Source: Anaspis maculata (Eukaryota > Arthropoda > Insecta > Coleoptera > Scraptiidae). From it: a stretch of DNA of 64,000 nucleotides. Positions 10,601 through 21,200 of the stretch are shown in pieces (position 1 is the stretch's first letter; each line of letters starts with the position of its first letter). Made by a program: the position numbers and the translations under genes. The notes under the pieces are model-generated. The model was not told where the DNA came from and ran no database searches. It saw only the letters and a list, made by a program, of their open reading frames with translations. The stretch is from the NCBI GenBank assembly GCA_949128115.1, contig OX421964.1:3286001-3350000 (forward strand), given 5' to 3'.

Positions 10601-13600
10601 CAAAGATTTTCACCAGAACTAGAAAGCTTATACATATTTTCTCGGGGTTCCTGAAGATCTGTATGAAATATCTGAAAATTTCTAATGACTCCATAGAGTT
10701 TCTATAGATTCTCAGAGATTTCCATGAGATTTCCAGAGATTTGCAAAAAATTTCACTGAATTCTGCATGGATTCCTAGAGATTTTTGGGGACTACCAAAC
10801 ATTTCTATGGATTTCTCATTATTTCAACGGAATTTCTAGAAATTGATGAAGACTTGCATGAGATTTCTGGGGTTTACTTGAGTTTTCTACGAGATCTTTG
10901 GAAAAGTTTTAGGGACTGAAGATTCTACGTCATTTCAAAAGTATCCACGAGATTTCTGAGAATTCTTGTGAGAATTTCATGGGACTTTTGAAGAATCCTA
11001 CGGGATCTCCACTGACTTCTGATGATAAGTTTGAAATTCCTAGAGATTTCTGGATATTTTCACGAAATTTCTGAATATTTTTCACGAAGTTTCTGAAGAT
11101 TTTTGAATATTTCTACGGATTTTGTAGGAATTTCTCCAGATTTTGACGAAATTGTTTCATATTCCAAAAAAAATTTCCACGGGATTTCTGGAAATTCAGA
11201 AGGCTCCCGAATGACTTCAACAAGGTCCCCAGAGTTTTCTGGAAATTCACATAAGATATTAATTTCGACGAGATTTCTGCGGATTTCCAAGGATTTTTAG
11301 GAGTTTCCGAGAATCACTACGGGATCTCTAGCGGTTCCCAAAGATCTGTATGGAATTTGCAAGAATTTCTACGAATGTTCTAGGATTTTCCATAGCCCTC
11401 TGAAGTTTACCAATAATTTCTGAGTAATTTTTGATATTTCTACGGTTTATAGGGATTTCCAAAAAGCTCAGGATTTCTTATGGATTTCTAGGGATTAACA
11501 GAGATTTGTATAAGAGTTTCAGAGATTTCTGAAGATTTTCACGAGATTTTTGAAGAATTTCTGAGGATTTATTCGAGAATTTCTGGGTGTATCTCAAGGC
11601 TCTCTAGGAATTTCTACGAGATCTCAAGGTATTCCTGAAGATAAGTATGAGATGTCTTGGAAGTTCTGAGAATTTGTAAGAATTTCTATGAATTTTTGAA
11701 CGGAATTTCCAGGTATTTTCAAAAATTTCTACGAGATTTGTGGGGATTTCTGTAGTTTCTCACAGGATTACTAAGGATTTTTTCAAGAGTTCTGCGAAGT
11801 TGCTGAATATTTTTAGGAATTTCTGAGTCGTTTTAAAGATTTCTGTGGGATTTCTGAGAATTTGTTACTATTTCCAAAAGATTTTCAGGGATTTCCAGTG
11901 ATTTTTTCGAGATCTCCAGGAATTTGCAACCCAAGTTGACCGATGTGAATTAGGTACATCCGATGCTTCCTGAAAATCATTTGACCGGTACTGAATTACA
12001 TGTGACGCTTTCTGAAAACCAATTGATGTTTTCTGAGTTACAGTTGGAAAGGCCCCATTTTTCCAAGTTGGAAAAGGTGTAGTTACCCTCTCACCAGAAT
12101 TTCTAGGTTCTTACGATTCATACAGGGTTTCTAAGCATTCCCAGTGATTTGTATGGAATTCTCAGGCATTTCTGAAAGGTGTCATGGGAATTTGAAGGGT
12201 TCTTGAAATTTTTTACCAGATTGGTAGGAATTTCTAATAATTCCCAAAGATTTCTGAAAACTTATAGAGGGTTTTAGGAGTCTTTACAGGGTTCTTGAAA
12301 ATTTCCATGAAGATTCTACGTGATTTCAAAAGTATCCACGAGATTTCTGAGAATTCTTGTGAGAATTTCATGGGACTTTTGAAGAATCCTACGGGATCTC
12401 CACTGACTTCTGAGTTTGAGTTTCCTAGAGATTTCTGGATATTTTCACGAAATTTCTGAATATTTTTCACGAAGTTTCTGAAGATTTTTGAATATTTCTA
12501 CGGATTTTGTAGGAATTTCTCCAGATTTTGACGAAATTGTTTCATATTCTAAAAAAATTTTTCACGGGATTTCTGGAAATTCAGAAGGCTCCCGAAAGAC
12601 TTCAACGAGGTCCCCAGAGTTTTCTGGAAATTCACATAAGATATTAATTTCGACGAGATTTCTGCGGATTTCCAAGGATTTTTAGGAGTTTCCGAGAATC
12701 ACTACGGGATCTCTAGCGGTTCCCAAAGATCTGTATGGAATTTGCAAGAATTTCTACGAATGTTCTAGGATTTTCCATAGCCCTCTGAAGTTTACCAATA
12801 ATTTCTGAGTAATTTTTGATATTTCTACGGTTTATAGGGATTTCCAAAAAGCTCAGGATTTCTTATGGATTTCTAGGGATTAACAGAGATTTGTATAAGA
12901 GTTTCAGGGATTTCTGAAGATTTTCACGAGATTTTTCAAGAATTTCTGAGGATTTATTCGAGAATTTCTGGGTGTATCTCAAGGCTCTCTAGGAATTTCT
13001 ACGAGATTTCAAGTGATTCCTGAAGATGAGTATGAGATGTCTTGAAAGTTCTAAGAATTTGTAAGAATTTCTATGAATTTTTGAAGATTTGTACGGAATT
13101 TCCAGGTATTTTCAAAAATTTCTACGAGATTTGTGGGGATTTCTGTAGTTTCTCACAGGATTACTAAGGATTTTTTCAAGAGTTCTGCGAAATTGCTGAA
13201 TATTTTTAGGAATTTCTGAGTCGTTTTAAAGATTTCTGTGGGATTTCTAAAAATTTGTTAATATTTCTACAAGGTTTTCATGATTTCCAGAGATTTTTCC
13301 GAGATCTCCAACAGTTTGCAAAGGTTTTTATGGATTACTACAGATTTGTATGAGATTTGTAGGGATCTCTATGGTAATTCTAATGAGAAGATTCCTGAAG
13401 ATTACCAATAATAATATAAGAATTTCTTGAGTCTTGCAATGATTTTTACGAGAATTCAAGCGATTTACAAAAATCGCTACGGGACTTTCACGGACTCATC
13501 AATATTTCTACGGAATTTTCAAGGATTCCTGTAAATTTGTATAGAATTTCTAGGAATTTTTAAAAGGTTTTATGGAAATTTTCAGGATTTTCAAGGATTT

Positions 13601-13680
13601 CTGAATATTTCTCTACAAAATTTGAGCGACTCTAGAGATTTTTACGGGATTTCTTATTGCGATTCAATCAACAAGATGTT
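4600..13680 (+). repeat. Tandem macro-repeat array (1.4-2.4-kb units) built from a 10-11-bp ATTTC word
   Basis: The anchor AGGTTCTTACGATTCATACA starts units near 4634, 7030, 8872, 10266 and 12104, so unit lengths are about 2396, 1842, 1394 and 1838 bp plus a last partial unit that decays by about 13680. Units 3 and 5 share one internal deletion (junction near 9076 and 12310, TTTCCATGAAGATTCTACG). Units 2 and 4 lack it, so units 2-3 and 4-5 form two copies of a 3.23-kb dimer. Inside, the sequence is a chain of degenerate words such as GATTTCTGAA, GATTTCCAGA and AATTTCTACG, with T-tracts 10-11 bp apart. Open frames here, including identical 78-codon minus frames at 9002-9238 and 12234-12470, reflect the repeat and not genes. 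Confidence 0.9.
5140..5815 (+). pseudogene. 5'-truncated LINE fragment (C-terminal part of reverse transcriptase ORF)
   Basis: The translated product runs from a KKQVMHFSLG segment, matching the DKT-K-V-M-F step after the RT active site, through LGTILDPVMSWEDHV, KKLSKNIYLIRSLR, LKTAYFAFIHSTLSF and RRCIRAMTFMG. This order is typical of the thumb and C-terminal region of jockey/CR1-type LINE ORF2. The catalytic palm is absent. The last part (HSYNTRHRDFFRPEF.., NVLPSDIKSL) lies in another frame at about 5610-5800, so a frameshift is present. It replaces a few bases of macro-unit 1 between GAGATTTTTGG and TATTTCTATGGATTTC; those bases are continuous in the other units (for example 7540-7570). Confidence 0.75.
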
Positions 13681-13734
13681 GCCATTGAGACTTTCACATT
13701 TTACGGGGTTTTCCAATAAAACCGCTGAAACGAT

Positions 13735-13929
13735 TAGGTACTTATTATGTATTTTGTATTTTGAAATAAATACCTAGTTTGAAATTTCTTGGTTCTCCAA
13801 AATACGTATCTTGTATCTTGTATTCCAAAGACATTTCAACATGTAGTTTGTAATTTGTATTTCGACTATCTTGGATCAAATATTTTGTATTTCAATACAT
13901 TTTCATGACAAGTATTTTGCCCAGCCCTG
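13735..13929. mobile_element. hAT-like terminal fragment or MITE
   Basis: The stretch ends in AAGTATTTTGCCCAGCCCTG at 13910-13929 and is dense in GTATTTTGTATTTC-like subterminal motifs in both orientations. Ends of the form CAGGGCTGGGCAAAATAC with such motifs are characteristic of hAT-superfamily elements. The opposite terminus and an 8-bp duplication were not found, so this is a solo end or a truncated copy. Confidence 0.5.
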
Positions 13930-15190
13930 GTTACAATCGAGCCCGGAGTATAACCAGAAGTTCTCTTGTTTAGACAGCAAAACACATTACGATTCAACAG
14001 CTCATAGTGTTTAGCCTAATTCCACGAGCAGGTGTGCTAGCTTGCGTTTCGATTTTCGATTAGACTTTGACTAATTGAAATTGTGGATTTATTCCCATCA
14101 GTTCCGGAAGCTCTCTCTTGGAGCTTTCGCCATAATACCGGTAGGTATACTGCCTGTGGTATTTGTGTAATTGGCAAAAAGTTGAACAAGAACTGTAACG
14201 TCCAGGGACGAGTCCAGGGATTATAGAGAAGCTGCTGCAGTTTTGTGATCACGGGTGCGACGGGTACAAGAAGCGAAAGCTCGAACATGATGTAGAGCTT
14301 TGTGCCGCGTGTCCTTTCGCAAGTCTCTAATATGAGGAGCTTTAACAGCTTCGGCTTCATTTATTACAAGTTGACTGAACCAGAAGAGCATAAAGCCCTC
14401 GACTCTGCGGCCGTGGTGTATGATGTGTCTCTTGTAGCGCTCACACACATACAACGCGGATTACAGTTTACAGTAGCAGGATGCGGAGATACCGGAGAAG
14501 GAGGAGGCATTATTGTTGCGGTGATGGCAACACATTATGCTCCATGACCGTTTATCGACGGTCCATAAATTAAACTTCAACTAGGTACTACAATATCGAT
14601 GATGGCGTGTTATCATACAATTCGAGAGTGGATTTTAGAGAGAGGATATTGATTTTGACAGGGTTATTACATCGTCGAAGGGCTTTGTATACGAGGATTC
14701 GACCATGTATGAGAAAATTGTATACCTGGTGAGGTTTAACTAAATTTGTCATCAAGCCAAGCGCCAGAATCGATCGTGAATTTTTGAAACTGCTTGAATC
14801 CCCCAAATTCCTAGAAACCGAGATGTAACAACCAAACCGCAAACCGGTAAAATGGTTAGAGCCGCTTAAAAATCGCGATAATTTTCAAAACTACCAGATA
14901 AGTGAGATCTCAGTCTATTGAAGTTTAATTCCTTGTTTTTCTTTTCCAGGTAAGAATCGCTTTTTCCGCCCCCTCTTCGCCAGAAATACCCTGGATTGGG
15001 AGCGACATTCTCAAGGTACCTATGACTTTTTTCTCAACATGGAACTGAAATTTTTCATTCATTATATCTGTTGAAAGTTTGACAAAAAACTTTCACGAAG
15101 TGGAACGTTGAAAAAAAAATTGCCCCACTAGCACCCTTGTTCTCTCAGCATGATTGTTCGCAAGATAATATGGCTTGCTTCGATCTAGTC
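13930..15190. other. Apparently unique sequence; no gene recognised
   Basis: No repeats or long convincing frames are visible. Frames at 14037-14842 show no recognisable domain and overlap each other on both strands. The stretch contains a combined 3'/5' splice-site motif at 14928-14956, which would fit the interior of a long intron on the plus strand. Confidence 0.4.
14928..14956 (+). promoter_or_regulatory. Candidate recursive splice site (3' and 5' splice sites abutting)
   Basis: A long pyrimidine tract (TTCCTTGTTTTTCTTTTCC) runs directly into CAG at 14947-14949, and GTAAGA follows at once at 14950. This matches the zero-length-exon consensus of Drosophila ratcheting sites, pyrimidines then CAG then GTAAGT, with one mismatch in the donor. 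A TTTAAT that could serve as branch region lies just upstream. No flanking exon is visible, so the function is an inference. Confidence 0.4.
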
Positions 15191-18100
15191 ATCTTTCAGC
15201 TCGGATTATCAAAGCTTTTGCCTAAATTGCCAAAGTTGGCTTATTTGCAGGTCTTTTAAAAGCTCAGATCAAACGTTGAGCCTGTTACACATCTCAATAC
15301 GTGGTTCACTTGAGCTCATATCTGCAAGTCAGGTTGATTGACAAGCTCTAATTAGCTCAGTTCGAGTTCACCTGGCCTTCCAGCTTCAGCCCCAGTTTAC
15401 ATCACCTGACGCAGTTTTAGTGTATATCTACCTACTGCATCGATCCATCACGAGATCGAATTTTCACTGGCTGTTTAGTTCAGCCAAAAAATAATATTCA
15501 GACTAGCTCACTTCAGCTCAGGTTGCAGCTCTTGTGACTTTTGCTCAACTAGACTCCAGCTCGAGCTCCAGCTTGTACTATCTTGAAGAAGCTCAATTCA
15601 GCATAAGTTCTCAGTAAGCTTATTCTAGTGCTGCCTCAAATTTCTGGAACTAGCTGAATTCCAACTCGTATTAGCTCGGCTAAGTTTAATTCAGACAAAG
15701 CTGTTTTAGCTCAATATGCTCTCCCAAAATAGCTGTTTCATAGCTCAAACTCAGTTAAGCTCAATTTTACCCCATCAGCTAAGCTAGTGAAATTCAATCA
15801 AATTAGCTTAAATAACTTAAGTTAAAACCAGTCTTTCTATAGTAAAGCTAAGCTTATTATGTTACATGAAAAAAGCAAAAAAGTTTGGTTCAGCGCAGCT
15901 CTAGTCGGATTTAGATCAGATCAGCTTGATTTCAGCTCCATTCTGTTCGTCTTGTGCTTCTTCTTCTTCTTCTTCTTTCTATTTTTCTTCTTCTTCTTCT
16001 TCTTCTTCTTCTTCTTCTTCTTCTTCTTCTTCTTCTTCTTCTTCTTCTTCTTCTTCTTCTTCTTCTTCTTCTTCTTCTTCTTCTTCTTCTTCATCTTCTC
16101 CTCAATTCCAGCTTAAATCACCCAGTCGACCGTAGTTCCAGCTCAAATCAGCTCAGGTGGCTTCCATCCATCAAAACTTAAGTTCTGGTTACTTCAGTCT
16201 AGCTTAGCCCTAGCTTAATACTGTCTAATTATGCTAGCGACCATGTCAATAAGTCTCGAAATAGCTTCAGTCCCCAGCTTCAGCTCAGATTGGACAAGTT
16301 CTAGCTAAGTGGTCTGAGCTGGTTGAGTTCCAGTTTATATCAACTTGGGTATGGGTACTGGGTAGACTTAAATAAGTTCAAGACTGTATCTCGAGCTCTG
16401 CTTTGTTGATCTCCTCGGGCTTCATCTTTCTCAACTCGTTCAAGTTAACCTAACTCAAGCTCCAGCGCATATTATCTTAAGATAGCTCGATTCATTCCAG
16501 TTCTAGCTCAGATTGACTCGGTTCTAGCTCAGATTAGCGGAGCTCTAGCTCCAATAAGCTTGGTTCTATCTCCGCATAGCTTAGTTCTAGATCAGATGAA
16601 CTCATTTTCATCTCAAATTAGCTCGCTTCTAGTTCACGTTACTCATATAAGCACAATCCTAGTTTACAGTAACACGGATTACTTTACATCAAGCTGGATT
16701 TTCGCCCTGGCTAGCTCATTCTAGCTCTCGTTCTAGCTCTAAGTATTTTTTTTCTCAAGATAGCTTAGTTCAGTAGGTACAACTCTAACTGTTCAGCTTA
16801 GCTTAGATTAGCCTTGATTTCAGCTTGAGTTGATCAAGCTCTGCCGCTTTATAGTTCTCTTAAAATAGTTTTTTTCACCAGTGAAAACTTAGTTTGACCT
16901 AAATGTATAGCTCACTTTTGCCCTTAGCTAAGTACTATATCCAAGATAGCTGAAGCACAGCTGATCTGTGACTCAAATGTGCTTAGGTCTGAGATAACTT
17001 CTGTTCAGATAACACTCCAGTTCAGGTCAGCTCATTTCAGCTCACCTGCTCAGCTAACTCTGCTTAGTTCAGCTGTAGGTTATTGTATCTTGAAACAGCT
17101 CAGTTGAGCACAGCTGTAGCTCGATTTGACTTTATTCTAACTTGGGTAAGTATCAGAATTGCTCAGCTTAGCACAGCACTGAATCGGCTTAGCTCAAAGT
17201 AGCTCAGTTCTAGCTCAGGTTGCCTGAATTGCCCAAAATAGCTTCAATTTCACCTCATTTCAAAGCGGGTCAAGATCCACTGGAGAAATCGTTTGTTGTC
17301 CATTGCTTACAAAGATGCTGACCAAAACAATATGTCGCTAGCTGAAAACAGAGCGAGCTGGCAACTAGCTGAAAAATTGCTATTGAAAAGCTAACGAGCT
17401 GACTTTTCAACAGCATCGACAATAAATGAAGAAGCAACCAGCTAATTTGAGAAATAAACAAGCCAACTAATGAGCTACCGAGGTAATAAGCCAACAAACT
17501 GACGATTCATCAAACTATCGACAATTCAACAAACACTAACGAGCTAATGAACTGACTAGCTGAATGAAACTTGAGAACTGAGTCTCGAACGAGCTAACGG
17601 ACTGATGAACCAAGTAACGTCTTTGTAAATGTATTTTACATTTCAGTTCGTCAGTTCGTCCATGCATCATTTAGCTCTTTGCTCTATCAATTAGCTCGTT
17701 ATTTGATTCTTCTACAAGCTCAACACGTAGTCAACTCATAGTTTGTTTGTTAAGATTCAAGTTTCGTCATTTAGTTAGCTCATCAGCCGTTAACTCGTTG
17801 ATTCCTTGCTTTGTAGTTCAATGATTCGTTAGCTCGTTTGCTAGCTAACCAACTAAGCTGCTTAGTTAACTTATCAGTTTGTAGAAACGTAGCTCGTGAG
17901 CTCTCAAGTTCTCTGGTTAGCTCGTCAGCCACTAGATCGATAGCTTCTTAGTCCATTAGCTCGTCAGTTCGTCAGTTCGTTATTATGTTAGTTTGTTGAT
18001 GCGTTAGTTCATCGATTTGCTAGCACCTTGGATCAGCTTTCAGCCTATGCACCGTTCAGTCAATATCGTTTCTTCTTAACTGGAATAAGGCTATTCAGTT

Positions 18101-19100
18101 CACTAGCTCGTTAGTTAGCTCTTTAGCTCGTAATCTCATCAGTCTGTTAGCATTCAGCTCATTAGGTCATCAGCTACTCCGCTCATTGGTTCAGTGGACC
18201 ATTTACAAAGACGTTACCTAGTTCATCAGTTCGTTAGCTCGTTCGAAACTTAATTCCCAAGTTTCATTCAGCTAGTCAGTTCAATTAGCTCGTTAGTTTG
18301 TTTGCTTGTTCACGGACGGTGTAAATCAAGTAAAATCAAGTAGGTGAAATGATAAGAACTGCATGAATCAAGTAGGTTTTTCAAGTTGAGTTCGATAGCA
18401 ATTTTAGTTCGCTACATAGCTCGTTTAGCTCATAAGCTCAATAGTTCGTAATTAGTCAACTTTTTGGCAAAAATCCACTAGTCACGTCATCATTTTGCAA
18501 GCTTACGAGTTAGAGAGTTAGTTCGACAGCTAGTTAGTTTGGTAGTTCGGTAGATCGTTACTTTGAAAGCTCATTTTTGGACTCGCTAGCACGTTTGTTA
18601 CTTTTCAAGTTCCGTCAGGTTCATCATTTTATCAGCTTGTTGGTTTGTTGAACATTTGCTTCATGATTCAATAGATCGCTAACTTATTCTTCAATTATTA
18701 TTCTTTAGAATTGCTTGGTTTGTTTGTTAATTTTGTGAAAATTTGGCTTGTTAGCTTTTAAATTGTTAGATTGATAGGTTGATCGATCGTTGGCTGATTT
18801 AGTTTGTACCTTATTCAGTTCACGAATTATTCAATTGTTTAACTTACTGGTTCCTCCGTAGGCTATTGCCGCAGATACTTATCAAGCTAGTTTGTCGGCT
18901 TGGTAGTTCGTTAGCTATTCAGTTGATCAGCTTGGTAGTTCTATTGCTTGTTAGTTCCTCAGCTTTTTGTGATTAGTTTATTAGCCCCTTCGGTGTTTCG
19001 CCAGCTCACTTTCTTTTAAGCTGGTAACATCTTTGGTTTGTCACCTCGTTATCTCAGTAGATGATCAGGCCGTTAGCTAATCAAATAACTTGTTGAACTT
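15191..19100. repeat. Degenerate AGCT-word repeat tract
   Basis: Nearly 4 kb is composed of short words around the palindrome AGCT. AGCTCAGTTC and TAGCTCAG dominate from 15200 to about 17270. The complementary sense (GAGCTAACGAGCTGAC) dominates at 17390-17600. GTTAGCTCGTTAGTTCGTCAG, with a period near 8-9 bp, runs from 17640 to 19100. There are no conserved long units and no credible coding frame. Confidence 0.75.
15956..16092 (+). repeat. (TTC)n / (GAA)n microsatellite
   Basis: A short TTC run at 15956-15977 is broken by TCTATTTT. About 36 uninterrupted TTC triplets follow, to 16092. Long GAA/TTC tracts can form triplex DNA. The poly-Phe, poly-Ser and poly-Leu frames across it are artefacts of the repeat. 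Confidence 0.95.
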
Positions 19101-20570
19101 GCTGTCGTTAGAAACCCTTATAGATCTTCAAAAATTCTAAGAAATCTTCAAAACTAGAAACCTTCAGAAATCTTCAGAAATCTATAAAAATTATCGTGAA
19201 ACCGAAGAAATACCCTATATAAATGTTTAGCAATCTTCAAGAAATGGAAATTTCCCTGAAATATTGAGGTGAAATCCTGAACAATCTTTAGAAATCTTCA
19301 GAAAACCTATGGAAAAAACCCTGTGAAATTATCAGATATTTCCAGAATAGTTCACAGGCATTTCTAGTTTTTTTTTCAAAACCTTTACGAATCCTGCGAA
19401 ATATTCAGAAATTTTTAGAAATATCTATGGATCTTTACAGAACTCTGTAAATCTTTAGAAATTTATTCTGACTGAGAAAAATATTGTCATGAGTTTTCAG
19501 GAATTTCGCGATTTTTCAGAATCTCTTTAAAATTTCCAAGCGTTTTTGGGAATCTTAAGAAATCTTTATAAATCATAAGGACTCTTCTCAGGATTTTTTA
19601 GAGAGCCTTGGGAATGGTAAGGAATCTATAGGATTTGTAGGTACCTAAAAATTTTTGAAATTTCTATAATCTTCAAAAAGCTTCAAGAATTTCAGGAATT
19701 CCCAAAAAAAGCTTCAGGAATCGTCAAAAATCTTTGTGGAAATCTTCAGAAATCTTTAGAAATGTTTAGCAGTCTGAGTTCAGAAATTTTTAGAAATCTA
19801 GAGGTGATTCTTTGAAGATCTTTCGAAATTTCCAGAAACCTTACAATATTCCAGGATCCTTTATAGGCATTTCTAGGAATTCTAAAAAACCTCTACGAAT
19901 CTTAAGAAATGTTTACGGCATTTGAAAACTGTTGTAGGAAATCTTGAGAAATTTTTAGGGATCTTGAAGTGTTTCAAGGATTTTTCAGAAATTTTCATAG
20001 AAATCATTATAAATCCTCAAATTTTTCCAAAAATTTTTCTAGGAATTTTAGAAATCCTGAAATGTTGAGCAATCGTGTAGAGCTCAAAAATTCTCAGAAA
20101 CCTTGGGGTGATTCTTGTAAACTTTTTAGAAATCATCCGAAACCCTATGAAATCTTCGGAAATTTATTCGGATTTCTAAGATTCTTCTTCTAAATCTCCA
20201 AAACTTTTGTAGGAATCTTGAGAAATTCTCAGGGATCTTCAGAGTTTCAATGAATTTTCAGGAATTTTCTTAGGAATCATTTTAAACCTTTATGAAATTT
20301 TCAGATTGTTCCGAAAGCTTTAGGAATATACAGAAATATTCAGGAACTCACAAGAATCTTCGTAGAAATCTTTGAAAATCTTTAGAAATATTTAAGCAGT
20401 CTTGAAGAACTCAAAACCTTTTTAGAAATCTTGAGAAATTTTCGAAAACTCTGTGATATTTTTGGAATCCTTTCCAGGCATTTCTGAGAATCTTGAGAAA
20501 CCTCTACAAATCTTGAGAGATATCAACGAATCTTTCGAATTGTCTATGAATCTTCGAGCAGCTCAATTAT
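19101..20570 (-). repeat. Diverged tract of the ATTTC word, reversed orientation
   Basis: Words such as GAAATCTTCAGAAATC, AAATCTTTAGAAAT and CTTGAGAAATTTTTAGG predominate. These are the reverse complement of the GATTTCTGAAGATTTC words at 4600-13680, with no long duplicated units. The tract interrupts the AGCT-word repeat, which resumes at 20571. Confidence 0.65.
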
Positions 20571-21200
20571 TCATGAGCTCCGTAGTTTAGTTTTTTCACA
20601 CAAGCTAATTACTTGACTCATCAGTTCATCAGCTCGTTAGCTTTTCAATAGTCATTCTTTACCCAGTTATTTCGTTAGTTCGGCAGTGTTTTAGCTCATT
20701 AGTTCATCACTTTGTCCGTTCATTCCATCTTCAGCTAGCACCATACTCTTTTCGTCAGCTCATTAGCTCATTAGCTCGGTAGCTCATCAGTTTGAGTGGA
20801 ATTACCAGTTTTAAAGTGGAATTTCCAGTGGAAAAGTGGAAATTTCAACGGCCTTTCAACGCCGTCGTACTAAACTAAGGTAATGTGAGCTAGATGTGAG
20901 CTGCATGCAGCGAGAGAGTTTTATTTATAATTGCTTAGGGTTTTAGCTAAACTCCGAATAACTGGGCTGAAACTTGACTAATTTCAGCTATATCTTAGCT
21001 AGAGTGGATTTGAGTTGTGTTAGCTATTATGATATTTCATAGCTCAGCTAAACTGAGCTAGCCGAAGCTAGAGATGAACTCAAATAAGCTAGCAATAAGC
21101 CAAATTAAGCGATCTTGAAACAGTTTTGAACTGATTTTTGGCTGGACTAAAGAGCTGGAGCTGGAGCTGAACTAAAAGTGAGCAAGTTTTGAATCATGGC
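20571..21200. repeat. AGCT-word repeat, second block
   Basis: AGCTCATTAGCTCATTAGCT-like words resume after the reversed ATTTC tract. They pass into GCTAGCCGAAGCTAGAG-type sequence and end near 21190 with AGCTGGAGCTGGAGC. This block continues the 15191-19100 tract on its other side. Confidence 0.65.

Noticed and set aside
6663..13500. Many open frames of 60-90 codons in the macro-repeat
   Set aside because: They repeat with the unit, are found on both strands and have K/F/S/I-biased composition from the ATTTC word.
15859..16181. Open frames rich in Phe, Ser or Leu
   Set aside because: They are the three frames of the (TTC)n tract and its flanks.
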